A DNA stretch of 64,000 bases from Telopea speciosissima (lineage: Eukaryota; Streptophyta; Magnoliopsida; Proteales; Proteaceae): positions 56,433,378 through 56,497,377 of the forward strand of contig NC_057926.1 of NCBI RefSeq assembly GCF_018873765.1, read 5' to 3'. The position numbers were made by a program, and so were the translations under genes. Below the pieces are notes generated by a model. That model worked only from the letters and a program-made list of their open reading frames with translations. It had not been told where the DNA came from and searched no databases. Positions 35,201-45,549 of this stretch are shown here, piece by piece; the stretch's first letter is position 1, and every line of letters begins with the position of its first letter.

Positions 35201-36082
35201 ATATCCATTCTGTGGATCAGCCTCTTCTTCGTGTTTTTCGCTTCAATAGAGCTAATATATCTATCCTCTACGATATCTAAGTTTATACAAGGCGGATGGC
35301 TTCCACTGGCGTTTGCTGCAGTTCTTGTGACCATTATGTGGATATGGCATTATGTTTACAAAGAGAGATACATGTTCGAGCTGGAAAACAAGGTCTCCAG
35401 TGATTTTATGAGAGATATAGCCACGAACCCAAACATAAACAGAGTTCCAGGAATCGGACTTCTATATTCTGAGCTTGTTCAAGGCATCCCACCCATATTT
35501 CCCCACTTCATTTCAAACATACCATCCATCCATTCAGTTCTAGTGTTTGTCTCTATAAAGCAAATCCCAATTCCTACAGTAGAAATGGAGGAACGTTTTC
35601 TATTCCGTCAGGTTGAGCCCCGAGAGTCCCGGATGTTCCGTTGTGTTTTTCGATATGGCTACAAGGATGCATTTGATAAACCAGAGGAGTTTGAGCAACA
35701 ACTTGTCAAACAATTGAAAGAATTTGTTCGTCATGAAAATTTTATGCACAACGAGGAATTAATAGAACAGAACATCCTTCCATTCAAACATCATGATCCT
35801 CAATCAACCAATTCTTCTAGCCGAATTGTCAGTACCCGATCCGGACAAACCCTTGGAGCAGAAGAAGATGAAACACAATTCATTGACGAAGCAATGGAGA
35901 ATGGGGTGGTGTATCTCTTGGGTGCACCAGAAGTAATGGCAAAACCGAATTCCTCTTGTTTCAAAAAGATCATTGTTAATTATGTCTATAACTTCTTGAA
36001 GAGGAACTTTAGGCAAGGACAGGATATGATGTCCATTCCACGGACAAGGGTTCTCAAGGTCGGAATGATATATGAGATTTGA
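32205..36082 (+). CDS. HAK/KUP/KT-type potassium transporter, copy 2 (intact)
   Basis: Same family and layout as copy 1. Exons: 32205-32339, 32510-32735, 32842-33090, 33635-33685, 33958-34218, 34323-34375, 34505-34619, 34740-34994, 35130-36082. Exons 2 to 8 have exactly the same lengths as in copy 1, and the joined frame gives 765 residues. The signature [13 protein letters not shown] is intact, and the C-terminus again ends KVGMIYEI. Intron 3 (33091-33634) is longer than in the sister copies because of an insertion that includes a GC-rich segment at about 33405-33520 and a (GA)n tract. The 5' and 3' flanks resemble those of copies 1 and 3, so the duplicated unit included the promoter. It differs from copy 1 by scattered substitutions, mostly at the N-terminus and in the C-terminal hydrophilic region. 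Confidence 0.92.
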
Positions 36083-36411
36083 GATTGCCCATGGTTTTCA
36101 ATTCCCTGAGCTGCAAATAAGATACATTTGTGTCTAATGTTGAGCCCCAAAAGAAATTGAGGGAATAAGATCATGTACGTACTTGGATTAATCCAAGTAA
36201 AGTAGTTTCTTCTTTTGTAAATTGACTTGAACAGTTGAACTGTGCTGAGAGCCCAGCATGTGAAGTTCTTTATCATAATGTAAAATGGATGCTTCTCCAT
36301 TAAACAAATTTTTTAAAGGATTTAGTTCAGATGAGAAGGAACAATTAATTGTTTTTTGTAATCAGGGTGAAATGTTATTTTAGTATTGAACACTTCAACC
36401 TCCATGGAGAT
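36083..36411. other. 3' region of HAK copy 2
   Basis: UTR-like sequence resembling that after copies 1 and 3. Block similarity to 44162-44500 continues to about 36400 (GGAACAATTAATTG, GAAATGTTATTTTAGTATT), showing the duplicated segment extends several hundred bases past the stop. Confidence 0.5.
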
Positions 36412-36640
36412 CATGGTTTTAGTGCACGGAATTGGAACGGGTATCAGCAACCTGCACAACCGGTACAGTATCGGCCTGGATCGAACAAAATTACTCCTGA
36501 ATTTCTTTAAAAATTGAGTTTTCTGACCATTTTACCCCTTGTCCATACCATGCTACCGATACGGTATCAGTATTGGTGACTAGCAAAATCAGTACATATC
36601 TCTCGATACGGGCGATACGATACCGATACTTAGAACCATG
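36412..36640. mobile_element. hAT-like MITE with 8-bp target duplication
   Basis: This 229-bp element starts CATGGTTTTAG and ends, on the minus strand, CATGGTTCTAAG. It is flanked by perfect ATGGAGAT at 36404-36411 and 36641-36648. An 8-bp duplication suits hAT-derived elements. The interior is rich in GATACGG/CCGTATC. A related sequence is part of both arms of the giant palindrome (about 6575-6850 and 13740-14020). Confidence 0.6.
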
Positions 36641-36794
36641 ATGGAGATCCTAGTATATAGATTTACTTCACCATTATCTATGGTAAAAATGATAGACGCA
36701 ACTGTACGAAATCGACCATGTCCTTGGGAGTCTGATCCAACAGCTGTCCTAATAAATTGTAATTCATTTATGGGGAAAGGAATGCTAACTGGTT

Positions 36795-36945
36795 GCGCAG
36801 CATGGTGTGTAGCTTCGTCCAAACACAGTCGTGCGCAAAATGACCGGTGCACCCCTAGTCCTTTTCGCCTTTCCAAGGGTGCACCGGTCAGTTTGCACCC
36901 GATTGTGTTTGGGCTCAGGTACACGTTGTTCTACGTGACCGATTA
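36795..36945. repeat. GC-rich imperfect palindrome
   Basis: GACCGGTGCACCC near 36842 pairs with GGGTGCACCGGTC near 36877, and flanking CCAAACACA / TGTGTTTGG also pair, giving a hairpin of roughly 100 bp. Similar wording (CCCAAACACAGG, GAAATGACC) occurs at 48740-48900 and, less clearly, at 33405-33520, suggesting a MITE family. The sequence 36946-37474 is intergenic, with one block (37110-37200) shared with 19990-20070. Confidence 0.45.
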
Positions 36946-37474
36946 GCGTTCTTTATCCCTTCATTTATTTAATATATTAAAATTTTAAATATTTACATTA
37001 AATTACTTTTTTTAAAACAATAACATTAAAATGACAAAAACATGACCAAGCCATGGCTAAGATATCCCAGCCTGACCTCGGACTGGCCCAGGTTGGGCTG
37101 GGCCAAGCTAAGCCGTGGTGATCTCAAGCAAGGTCTGGGATTTGAAAAACACACACAACTTTGTTGCACGCACCCCTATATCCAACCATTCCTTCGCCAA
37201 AAATTATGTTTTGGTCAAATGAATGCACCATTTAAAGGAGTAATAGTGTAGGCATGGAAAGGTTTTGCCTTATGTGCAGGCCTCTTAAGGGTTCTGTCTT
37301 GGTGGGTGGAGCAAGGCCCATCATTGACGGAGGCCCAACGTACTTGCTCTAATACCATATTAAGCTTCCATCTTAAAACCAATTGGTTCAAAGTGGGGTA
37401 GCCTCTTGTGACTCTTATACTTGATAGTTGGAGTACCCACAGCCGATGTGTGATTATTACCTCAATACCACTGA

Positions 37475-37584
37475 TTTGAAAGATTCCATTCTGTGGATCA
37501 GCCTCTTCTTCGTGATTTTCAGTTCAGTAAAGCTAATATATCTAGGCCTAGAGGTATATAAGATTGTACAAGGCGGCTACCATC
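37475..37584 (+). pseudogene. HAK relic, left piece (start of exon 9)
   Basis: ATTCCATTCTGTGGATCAGC and what follows, up to TTGTACAAGGCGG, match the first part of exon 9 of the three HAK copies, with mutations. The match stops exactly where a copia LTR begins at 37585, and it resumes after the second LTR. This is the remnant of a fourth tandem HAK gene lying between copies 2 and 3. Confidence 0.8.
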
Positions 37585-39454
37585 TGTTAACGATATAGAA
37601 TCCAGGTCATCCACCTCTAGCTACCAGCTGGCCAATGAGATTACCATATCACCTAAAGAAGGGAAAGAAATCAATCAAGGCAATCACCTCAACAAAGAAA
37701 TCAATCAAGGCAATCATCTCAACGATTATAGAAAGGATATCAATTACAGCAACTGGAATATCAATCAAAAGGATAACAGCAAGGTTGTTCCCTTAGTTAG
37801 AGATCTTAATTTTGTAAAGAATATTTTAACATCCTTATATAAGGATTGTCATACAAGGAAGAAGCAATAAGAAGAATTCCTTGGTTGTGGACGTAGGTCA
37901 CTCTTGACTGAACCACATTAACTCTGCTTGTCTTTTCTCTCCTTCTCCTATTCTTCATCTCTCACTCTCACGTTACTTCATTAGTCAGTTTAATGTGGAA
38001 TTTGCTCATCCATTCTCACATTACTTTATTAGAGGTTTGACAGGCTGAGCTCGTTACTTCTAGACAATGGCTTTCATGGTTCCAAAACTGATACATCTCT
38101 ATTTACCTACCATAGTGGGGCCGACACCATCTTTATTCTCATCTACATTGATGACATAATCTTGACCGCTAGTAGTGATGCCCTACTTCATCAGTTCTTG
38201 ACCAAGATAAAAGGAACCTTTGCAGTCACTGATATGGGACAGTTACATTATTTTCTAGGTATTAGTGTCAAACCAACACATAATGGTTTATACCTTCACC
38301 AAGGGCGTTATATCACTGACTTACTTGAAAGAACTCAAATGATTGATTGCAAACCAGTTTCCACACCAATAACTCCAACCATGGTTCCCTCCAAGTTCAA
38401 CGGCAGCCCCATGGAGGATCCGACTTTGTATCGTAGCATAGTTGGGGCTTTACAGTACGCCACTTTGACCCGTCCTAAAATACAGTTTGTTGTCAACAAA
38501 ACCTGTCAGTACATGCAGAAACCGACCATCGATCATTGGGCTGCAGTAAAGCAGATCCTTCGTTATCTTAAAGGCACATTATCACATGGCATCCATTTTG
38601 ACAAATGGTCACCCCTTACTCTGGGTGCTTTCTCTGATGCTGAATGGGCCGGCTACCATGATGATCATAAATCTCAGGGAGGTTTTGCCATCTTTTTGGG
38701 CCAAAACCTTGTTTCCTGGAGCTCACGGAAGCAGGCTACTGTAGCACTGAGTCCGAATCCGTGCCTTAGCAAACACTGCTGCCGAACTCGCGTCCCTCTT
38801 AAAAGAATTGCTCATTTATCTTCCCAGTGCTCCTGTGCTATGGTGCGGCAATGTTGGTGCCACCTACCTCACTACCAATCCAGTATTTCATGCGCGCACC
38901 AAGCACATTGAAATAGACTTCCACTTTGTTCGGGATAAAGTCTCTAAGGGCCATTTGACAGTAAAATTCATATCTACCAAGGACCAACTTGCTGACATCT
39001 TCACCAAGGCTTTGTCTGCACAACGGTTTCGCCTACTTATGGTCAACCTCAAGGTGTTGCCACCTCCCTTGAGTTTGAGGGGGCGTGTTAACGATATAGA
39101 ATCCAGGTCATCCACCTCTAGCCACTAGCTAGCCAATGAGATTACCATATCACCTAAAGAAGGGAAAGAAATCAATCAAGGCAATCATCTCAATGATTAT
39201 AGAAAGGATATCAATTACAGCAATTGGAATATCAATCAAAAGGATAACAGCAAGGTTGTTCCCTTAGTTAGAGATCCTAATTTTGTAAAAAATATTTTAA
39301 CATTCTTATATAAAGATTGTCATACAAGGAAGAAGCAATAAGAAGAATTCCTTGGTTGTGGACGTAGGTCACTCTTGACTGAACCACATTAACTCTGTTT
39401 GTCTTTTCTCTCCTTCTCCTATTCTTCATCTCTCAGTCTCATGTTACTTCATTA
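37585..39454 (+). mobile_element. Internally deleted copia element inside a HAK relic
   Basis: Two LTRs starting TGTTAACGATATAG lie at 37585-37984 and 39086-39454. The first has an internal duplication of about 30 bp (AAGAAATCAATCAAGGCAAT twice). The second is preceded by a GAGTTTGAGGGGGCG polypurine tract. Flanks CCATC (37580-37584) and TCATC (39455-39459) may be a 5-bp duplication with one mismatch. Only about 1.1 kb of internal sequence remains: no primer-binding site, gag or integrase. Confidence 0.8.
38130..39065 (+). pseudogene. copia RT C-terminus and RNase H remnant
   Basis: The frame begins near LIYIDDIILTASSD, the YxDD catalytic box, and continues with GQLHYFLGI, LKGTLSHGIHF and the RNase H segment GYHDDHKSQGGFAIFLG. 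A frameshift near 38750 moves the end into another frame, which carries ARTKHIEIDFHFVRDKV and the usual QLADIFTKAL close. Everything upstream of the catalytic box is deleted. Confidence 0.85.
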
Positions 39455-39459
39455 TCATC

Positions 39460-39798
39460 AATTAGAATTTGTTGTAGTTCTTTTGACCATTATGCGAATG
39501 AGGAATTAGGTATACAAAGAGAGTTATGCTGAAGGAGCTCATTAGCCAAAAAGTCCTCATCATATGACTTGTGAAAGGCTTCTTTGCCCTTCTCGCTTTA
39601 GCAAGAGTAAAAGGTAGAATGTTCTACCTCTAGTGATTTTATAAGCGATTAGCCATGAACACAAATATAAGTAGGGAGCTAGGAATGGGACCTTTATACT
39701 CTTAGCTTGTTCAAGGCATCCCACTAATATATTCCCATTTCATTTCAAACATACCATCCATACATTCAGTTTTAGTGTTTGTCTCAATTATTGTGTGA
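39460..39798 (+). pseudogene. HAK relic, right piece (rest of exon 9)
   Basis: From GTTGTAGTTCTTTTGACCAT to TTTTAGTGTTTGTCTCAAT the sequence follows exon 9 of the intact copies (for example 35320-35560), with many substitutions, a stop and an extra segment of about 110 bp near 39520-39630. The match ends near 39798. Confidence 0.78.
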
Positions 39799-40059
39799 GA
39801 AGTATTGATGTGGAAATTGATCTCTACATATTTGTTCGATCTATTAGTCAACTTAGTGATATGTTTACCAAGGTTTTGTTTCGAAATATTTTTCTTTCAA
39901 AATGACTATATCCCCACCCCTCCCCTGTTTTTGCTGGGTTGGACCCTCCAGCTCCTGCCATGGTTGGAGGAGAGCCTGATCCCCCTTCTTCTCTCTTCTT
40001 TATCTTCCTCTGTTCTCACTATTGCTGGTTATACTTATCTTATCTCTATTACAGAATCA
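39799..40059 (+). repeat. Possible copia 3' tail fragment
   Basis: A short frame near 39810-39880 reads EIDLYIFVRS then QLSDMFTKVLF, resembling the end of copia RNase H, followed by a C/T-rich stretch to 40020. No LTR boundaries are clear. Confidence 0.4.
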
Positions 40060-40615
40060 AACAAAAAGAAAGTCAACACAATTTCGTACGGTGTACCATG
40101 TAAAATGTCAACTTAAATATAGAGGCAAATTCCATGCTATCACTTATTGAGGAGAGATGTATGAAGATGGAGAGGGATACGCTATGATGTAAGCCTTCCA
40201 TAAGGAGTCATTAAAAAAATATATGCCTTTTTTGTTTTAATAATACAAAATACTCAATCATAGAAATTTTTTTTATTGTATGAAACAATTATTAATGACA
40301 AAATTAAAGTCAAAATTAAACAGTTTAAGGAACTTAAAATTTTATATAACCTTAGCTATTTTGTAATGCACAGTACTACTCATGGGTTGGAAGGACAGAG
40401 AATAATTAATTCTTGCTCAAGTCATGCTTCCATTTACTAGTAGCTAGATTGCACCCATCTAGTGTAGGGCTAGCTATTGGTTCATAAGTTTACTCTATCA
40501 CTTGCAAATTGAAAAAAAAAAAAAAAAAAAAAGTAACCAATTACTTAAAAATCACGTACATGTCAGTGTTTCATCATGTTTGAGATTTTTTGTTTTGATT
40601 ATTTTTTTGAAAACC

Positions 40616-40622
40616 TATAAAA
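40616..40622 (+). promoter_or_regulatory. TATA box of HAK copy 3
   Basis: TATAAAA, 57 bp before the start codon, in the shared HAK promoter context. The upstream interval 40060-40615 holds the conserved promoter blocks and an A run near 40510-40531. Confidence 0.55.
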
Positions 40623-40678
40623 GGGGAAGAGGGAAGAGAGGCTAAGAAGATCAGGAGAGAAGTAGTGTTTACGGACCG

Positions 40679-43600
40679 ATGGCTGAAGCAGAGGAGGGAA
40701 TTCCAGCAGAGAAGGATGGACAAGGGAAGAATCAGAAAGTGTTTAGCCGTGTAGATTCCCTTCACTTGGAGGCTGGAAGAGTCTCCGGCCAGTCGATCAA
40801 AAGCAACCAAAAGGTCTCGATCGATCACAATCTATTATTCATATTTTATTCCCTGCATGTTTGTTGTTTAGTTTCTGGTTTCAAGTCGAGATTTCTCATT
40901 AATTAAGGGTGTTGTACGTTGTAATGCAAAATGATGGACGACGAGAGCAGCAAGCGAGTTGGGGAACAACATTGAGCTTAGCATTCCAGTGCATTGGAAT
41001 TGTGTATGGAGACGTTGGCACATCTCCACTGTATACATTTTCCAGCGTGTTCCCAAACGGCATCACTGACACAAATGACTTAATTGGTGTATTGTCACTC
41101 ATCATTTACACCCTCACACTTATAACCTTGATCAAATATTGTTTTATTGTCTTATGGGCCAATGACAATGGTGATGGTAAGATTCATTCATTCTGTTTCA
41201 TTTCATTCATTCTTTTGTTCATGCATGCATTGGAGCAATATTCAAGCAAGAGCAGAAGAAGCATTCAAACTAATAAACATTTAATTTCATATGGGGTCGT
41301 GTAGGGGGAACATTCGCAATTTATTCCAAGATATGCCGTCACGTTAAGGTGAGCTTAATTCCAAATTATCAGAAAGAGGATGCATCGCTATCCAACTATA
41401 GCTAGAAGTCCCTTCCAGGAATGTGAAGAGAGCTCAGAAAGTAAAAGAGACGATGGAGAAAAGTCCAGCAATTCGTACCCTGCTGTTCATGTGTGCTATT
41501 GTTGGTACTTCCATGGTGATGGGAGATGGGGTTCTCACTCCAGCAATTTCAGGTTTGTACATTATTGACTAGTTAATTAAAAGATGGAGGGACATTAATA
41601 TCTTTAGCTGTCAAAGCTAATTAAAGATAACTTGTAAAAATTCAACTTTTTTTGGATTTTGTATTTTGTTTTTCAGTGCTTTCTGCAGTGGGTGGTATTC
41701 AGATAGCAGTGCCAACACTTAGTCAAGGTACTCACTCGATCATCTTGCTTATAATTATGACACTGTCAATTGTTAGAGATCTTGATCCAAAAAGTCCAAT
41801 CTGAATTCAATTCTATTTTACGATCTGGAAATGATAATCTTCATAAACAAACAGTATATATTGGCTGGAATATTAATATTCGATGGATGGTCTATTATTC
41901 TTCGATCATAACTAATTCATTAATTACTTACTACTATTCTGTCAATATTGTACGTTGTTGATGATTTTGCAGGTGCCATCGTTGGAATTTCCATAGTGAT
42001 CTTGATCCTTCTCTTTGTATTTCAACGATACGGAACCGACAAAGTTGGTATTGCATTTGCTCCTCTCATCAGCCTATGGTTTCTATTCATTGCTGGCATC
42101 GGTCTCTACAACTTGATCAAGTATGATATTACTGTTCTACGTGCTTTCAATCCAGGATACATCGTTGATTATTTCAAAAGAAATGGCACCAATGGATATA
42201 TATCTCTTGGAGGGGTTGTTTTGTGTATCACAGGTAGTGAGTAAAACTTAATTCAAAACCTCTTTTAATTCCCTCAGATCATTATTTCATATGAAATTAA
42301 AATGTTACTGAAACTACCATCTCTGCTGATATGAAACAGGAACGGAAGCAATGTTTGCTGACTTGGGTCACTTCAATATTCCAGCCATTCAAGTATGTAC
42401 AATTCATAATTAAACTCCTCCTACCCAATTTAGATCACAAAATATCTTGCTAAAATTCAATTTTCAGAACAGCAATGTCATCAATTTCAGTTGTTTATTT
42501 ACTTTTCTGCATGCAGATTAGTTTCGGCGGATTTGTGTATCCTGCATTACTATTGGCTTATAGTGGGCAAACTGCATACCTCACCAAATACCCACTAAAG
42601 GTCTCAACTAGTTTCTATTCCTCTATCCCTGGTAAGTAGCTAGTGTACCTTAATTTGTTCAGTAGTCATGGCCGGATTCTTTAAATGATGCATTGGAATT
42701 GATTGCCTAGATCATGATCAATGCATACACTCTATGAGAAGTCTTTCATGTTTTTTAACTTCCTAGCTAATTAATTAAGGATATGTTTTTCTGTTTTTCC
42801 TTCAAATGATCGACGACGACACATACAGGTCCATTATACTGGCCACAATTTGTTATAGCTATTATGGCGGCTGTTATTGCAAGCCAAGCTATGATATCTG
42901 GATCATTCTCAATCATAGCTCAATCCCAAGTTCTTGGATGCTTCCCAAGGGTTAAGGTGGTTCACACTTCAAAGAAGTATGAAGGCCAGGTATACATCCC
43001 TGAGGTTAACTATGCACTCATGATCGGAACTGTCATTATCATAGCTGTCTTCCAGAATACAATAGCCATCGGTTTTGCATATGGTAATTAATTAATGCTC
43101 CTTAATTACAATTATGTATAACATGGTAATTAATTAATTGGTCTGTAACTTTGATGCAATGCATATATGCAGGTATTTGTGTGGTTACTGTGATGCTAAT
43201 CACAACAACTTTGGTTAGCCTCATAATGCTTGTCATTTGGAAGATATCAATTCTCTGGATCAGCCTCTTCTTCGTGATTTTCGCTTCAATAGAGTTAATA
43301 TATCTATCCTCAACGGTAACTAAGTTTGTACAAGGCGGATGGCTTCTACTTGTGTTTGCTGCAGTTCTTGTTTCCATTATGTGGGTATGGCATTATGTTT
43401 ACAAAGAGAGATACATGTTCGAGCTGGAAAACAAGGTCTCTAATGATTTTATAAGAGAAGTAGTCAAGAACCCAAAAATAAACAGGGTGCCCGGAATCGG
43501 ATTTCTATATTCTGAGCTTGTTCAAGGCATCCCACCCATATTTCCTCACTTCATTTCAAACATACCATCCATCCATTCAGTTCTAGTGTTTGTCTCTATA

Positions 43601-44161
43601 AAGCAAATCCCAATACCTACAGTGGCAATGGAGGAGCGTTTTCTATTCCGTCAGGTTAAGCCCCGAGAATCCCAGATGTTCCGATGTGTTGTTCGATATG
43701 GCTATAATGATGTATTCAATAAACCAAAGGAGTTTGAGCAACAACTAGTCCAAAACTTGAAAGAATTTGTTCGTCATGAAAACTTCATGAACAATGAGGA
43801 ATTAATAATGGAACAAAACAACCCTGCATACCCATCAGCATCCATCCTTCCATTCAAACAACATTCTCAATCAACAAACTCTTTTGGCCGAATTATCAGT
43901 GCTCGAGGAGTTGTCAGTGGACCAATCCTTGGAGGAGCAGAAGAAGAGGAGACACAATTCATCGACAAAGCTATGGAGAAAGGGGTGGTGTATCTCTTGG
44001 GTAAACCAGAAGTGATTGCAAAACCGAATTCCTCTTTCTTCAAAAAGATCATTGTCAATTATGCCTATAACTTTTTGAGGAAGAACTTTAGGCAAGGACA
44101 GGACATGATGTCCATTCCACCAACAAGAGTTCTCAAGGTCGGAATGATATATGAGATTTAA
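40679..44161 (+). pseudogene. HAK/KUP/KT-type transporter, copy 3 (single-base frameshift)
   Basis: All nine exons are present with consensus splice sites: 40679-40813, 40951-41176, 41305-41552, 41677-41727, 41973-42233, 42340-42392, 42517-42631, 42829-43083, 43173-44161. Exon 3 is 248 bp instead of the 249 bp of both sister copies. Where copies 1 and 2 read AGCGTA, this copy reads AGCTA, so the frame meets TAG at 41403-41405, about residue 153, within the first third of the protein. No other lesion was seen. With the lost base the protein would be about 777 residues, the longest of the three because of additions in the C-terminal tail (NNPAYPSAS near 43820). It is either a very young pseudogene or a sequencing error. 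It is most like copy 1 in intron sequence. Confidence 0.88.
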
Positions 44162-45257
44162 TTAAGATTGCCTATATCTGGTCTTCACTCCCTCAACTGC
44201 AGATGATATATATATATATATATATTAGTCTAATTAATGTTAAGCCTAAAAGAGATGATGCAAATTAGATCATTAATTTACTTGGATAAGCAATGTCTTC
44301 TTTTGTAAATTAAATTGAAAAATGTTGAGATCCCAATGTTTAATGAATGATGATGAAGTCTTTATCATATTACAAAATGGATTCTTCTACATTATCCGAA
44401 TTTTTACAGGATTCAATTCGGATGAGAAGGAACAATTAATAGATTTTTGCAAGCAGAGTGAAATGTTATTTTAGTATTCAACACTTTAACTGCCACAAAG
44501 ATTTTAGGATATAGATTTCCTTCCATCGTTATCTACGGTAAAAAATGATGGCGCCCTATTGTACGAAGTCAATCCTGTCCAAATTAGTCCAATCTCACGA
44601 CAATAAATTTGGTTCAAGATCCTAATAAATTTATATTAGGACGCACAACCCCTGTGTGATGAATTTAAGATTTCATTGTGCCTCAAATTCGAAAACAAAT
44701 CAATCTAAACCGATAATAACCCGATATTGAAAAATCGAAATAAATCGAAATCGAAAACCGAAATTTATTAATGGTTTGGTTTTTGGTCTCACCATTCTAA
44801 GACCAAAATCGATTCAGACCGACTGAAAATGAGCCGAACCGACCGTTTACACCCCTACACCCAGGCATAACACCGCTTAGCGTTCCTTTACCCATTTATA
44901 TTTAATATAATTCATAAAAATATAATTCATTTATTTAATATATTAAAAATATGAAAATTTACATTAAATATTTAAATTATGTTTTTTTTATAAAAAAATA
45001 ACATCAAAATGAGGAATGGAACACACGAACCGGGTTCATCGTGGTTCGGACCGATTCAAATCGATCGTCCTCTCTGCCACTGCTTTCGTACGCTATTCCG
45101 TACTCACTCTCTCTGCGTCTCTGAACAATAGTGGGAAAAAGGAGCGTGATATGTACATACACATCTAAAGCAAATTCTGTGTATATCTGTATCTGTTCCC
45201 CACATCAACAAAAAGAAAGAAAGAATCCATCCAGCCATTCCAAAACTCCTTTAAACT
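44162..45257. other. Intergenic region after HAK copy 3
   Basis: The first 340 bp are the duplicated HAK 3' flank, with a (TA)n tract near 44206-44225. At 44660-44870 lies a repeat matching 53305-53520 in the same orientation (GAACCGAC... and TGAAAACCGA-type sequence), which is the arm of a TIR element there; no partner arm was found here. The rest is AT-rich without a gene. Confidence 0.5.
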
Positions 45258-45277
45258 GCAAAACCCTAACCCTAACC
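45258..45277 (+). promoter_or_regulatory. Telo-box-like repeat upstream of the GT14 gene
   Basis: About three consecutive CCCTAA-type units lie some 280 bp before the GT14 start codon. AAACCCTAA telo-boxes are known 5' elements of many plant genes expressed in dividing tissue; a role here is inferred. Confidence 0.45.
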
Positions 45278-45549
45278 CTGTCTAATCTTCTCACCCCACA
45301 CCATTATTGGAGGAATCTCTGCTTTTGAGATTCCTGCAATTTGGATTAGAATTTCCTTTTCCTGGATTTTCTGTAAATGCAATTCTCGTTTGAGGGAGAT
45401 TCACTTCCACGGCTACCCAGTAAGGTTTAATAAGGAAAAAAAAGGAAAGGATCGAGAGATCTGGGAAAGCGCTAATCTGGAACATCAGCAGATGCAATTC
45501 TCTGTAACAGTGGCCCAAATTCGATGAACTTGCAGCAAATTGGACAACG

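Noticed and set aside
36638-36946. 102-codon ORF and its reverse partner
   Set aside because: They lie across a MITE end and a hairpin; the apparent coding is due to GC-rich inverted sequence.
39805-40116. 103-codon ORF with hydrophobic stretch
   Set aside because: It is a C/T-rich tract read as L/P/S residues, next to a copia tail fragment; no family similarity.
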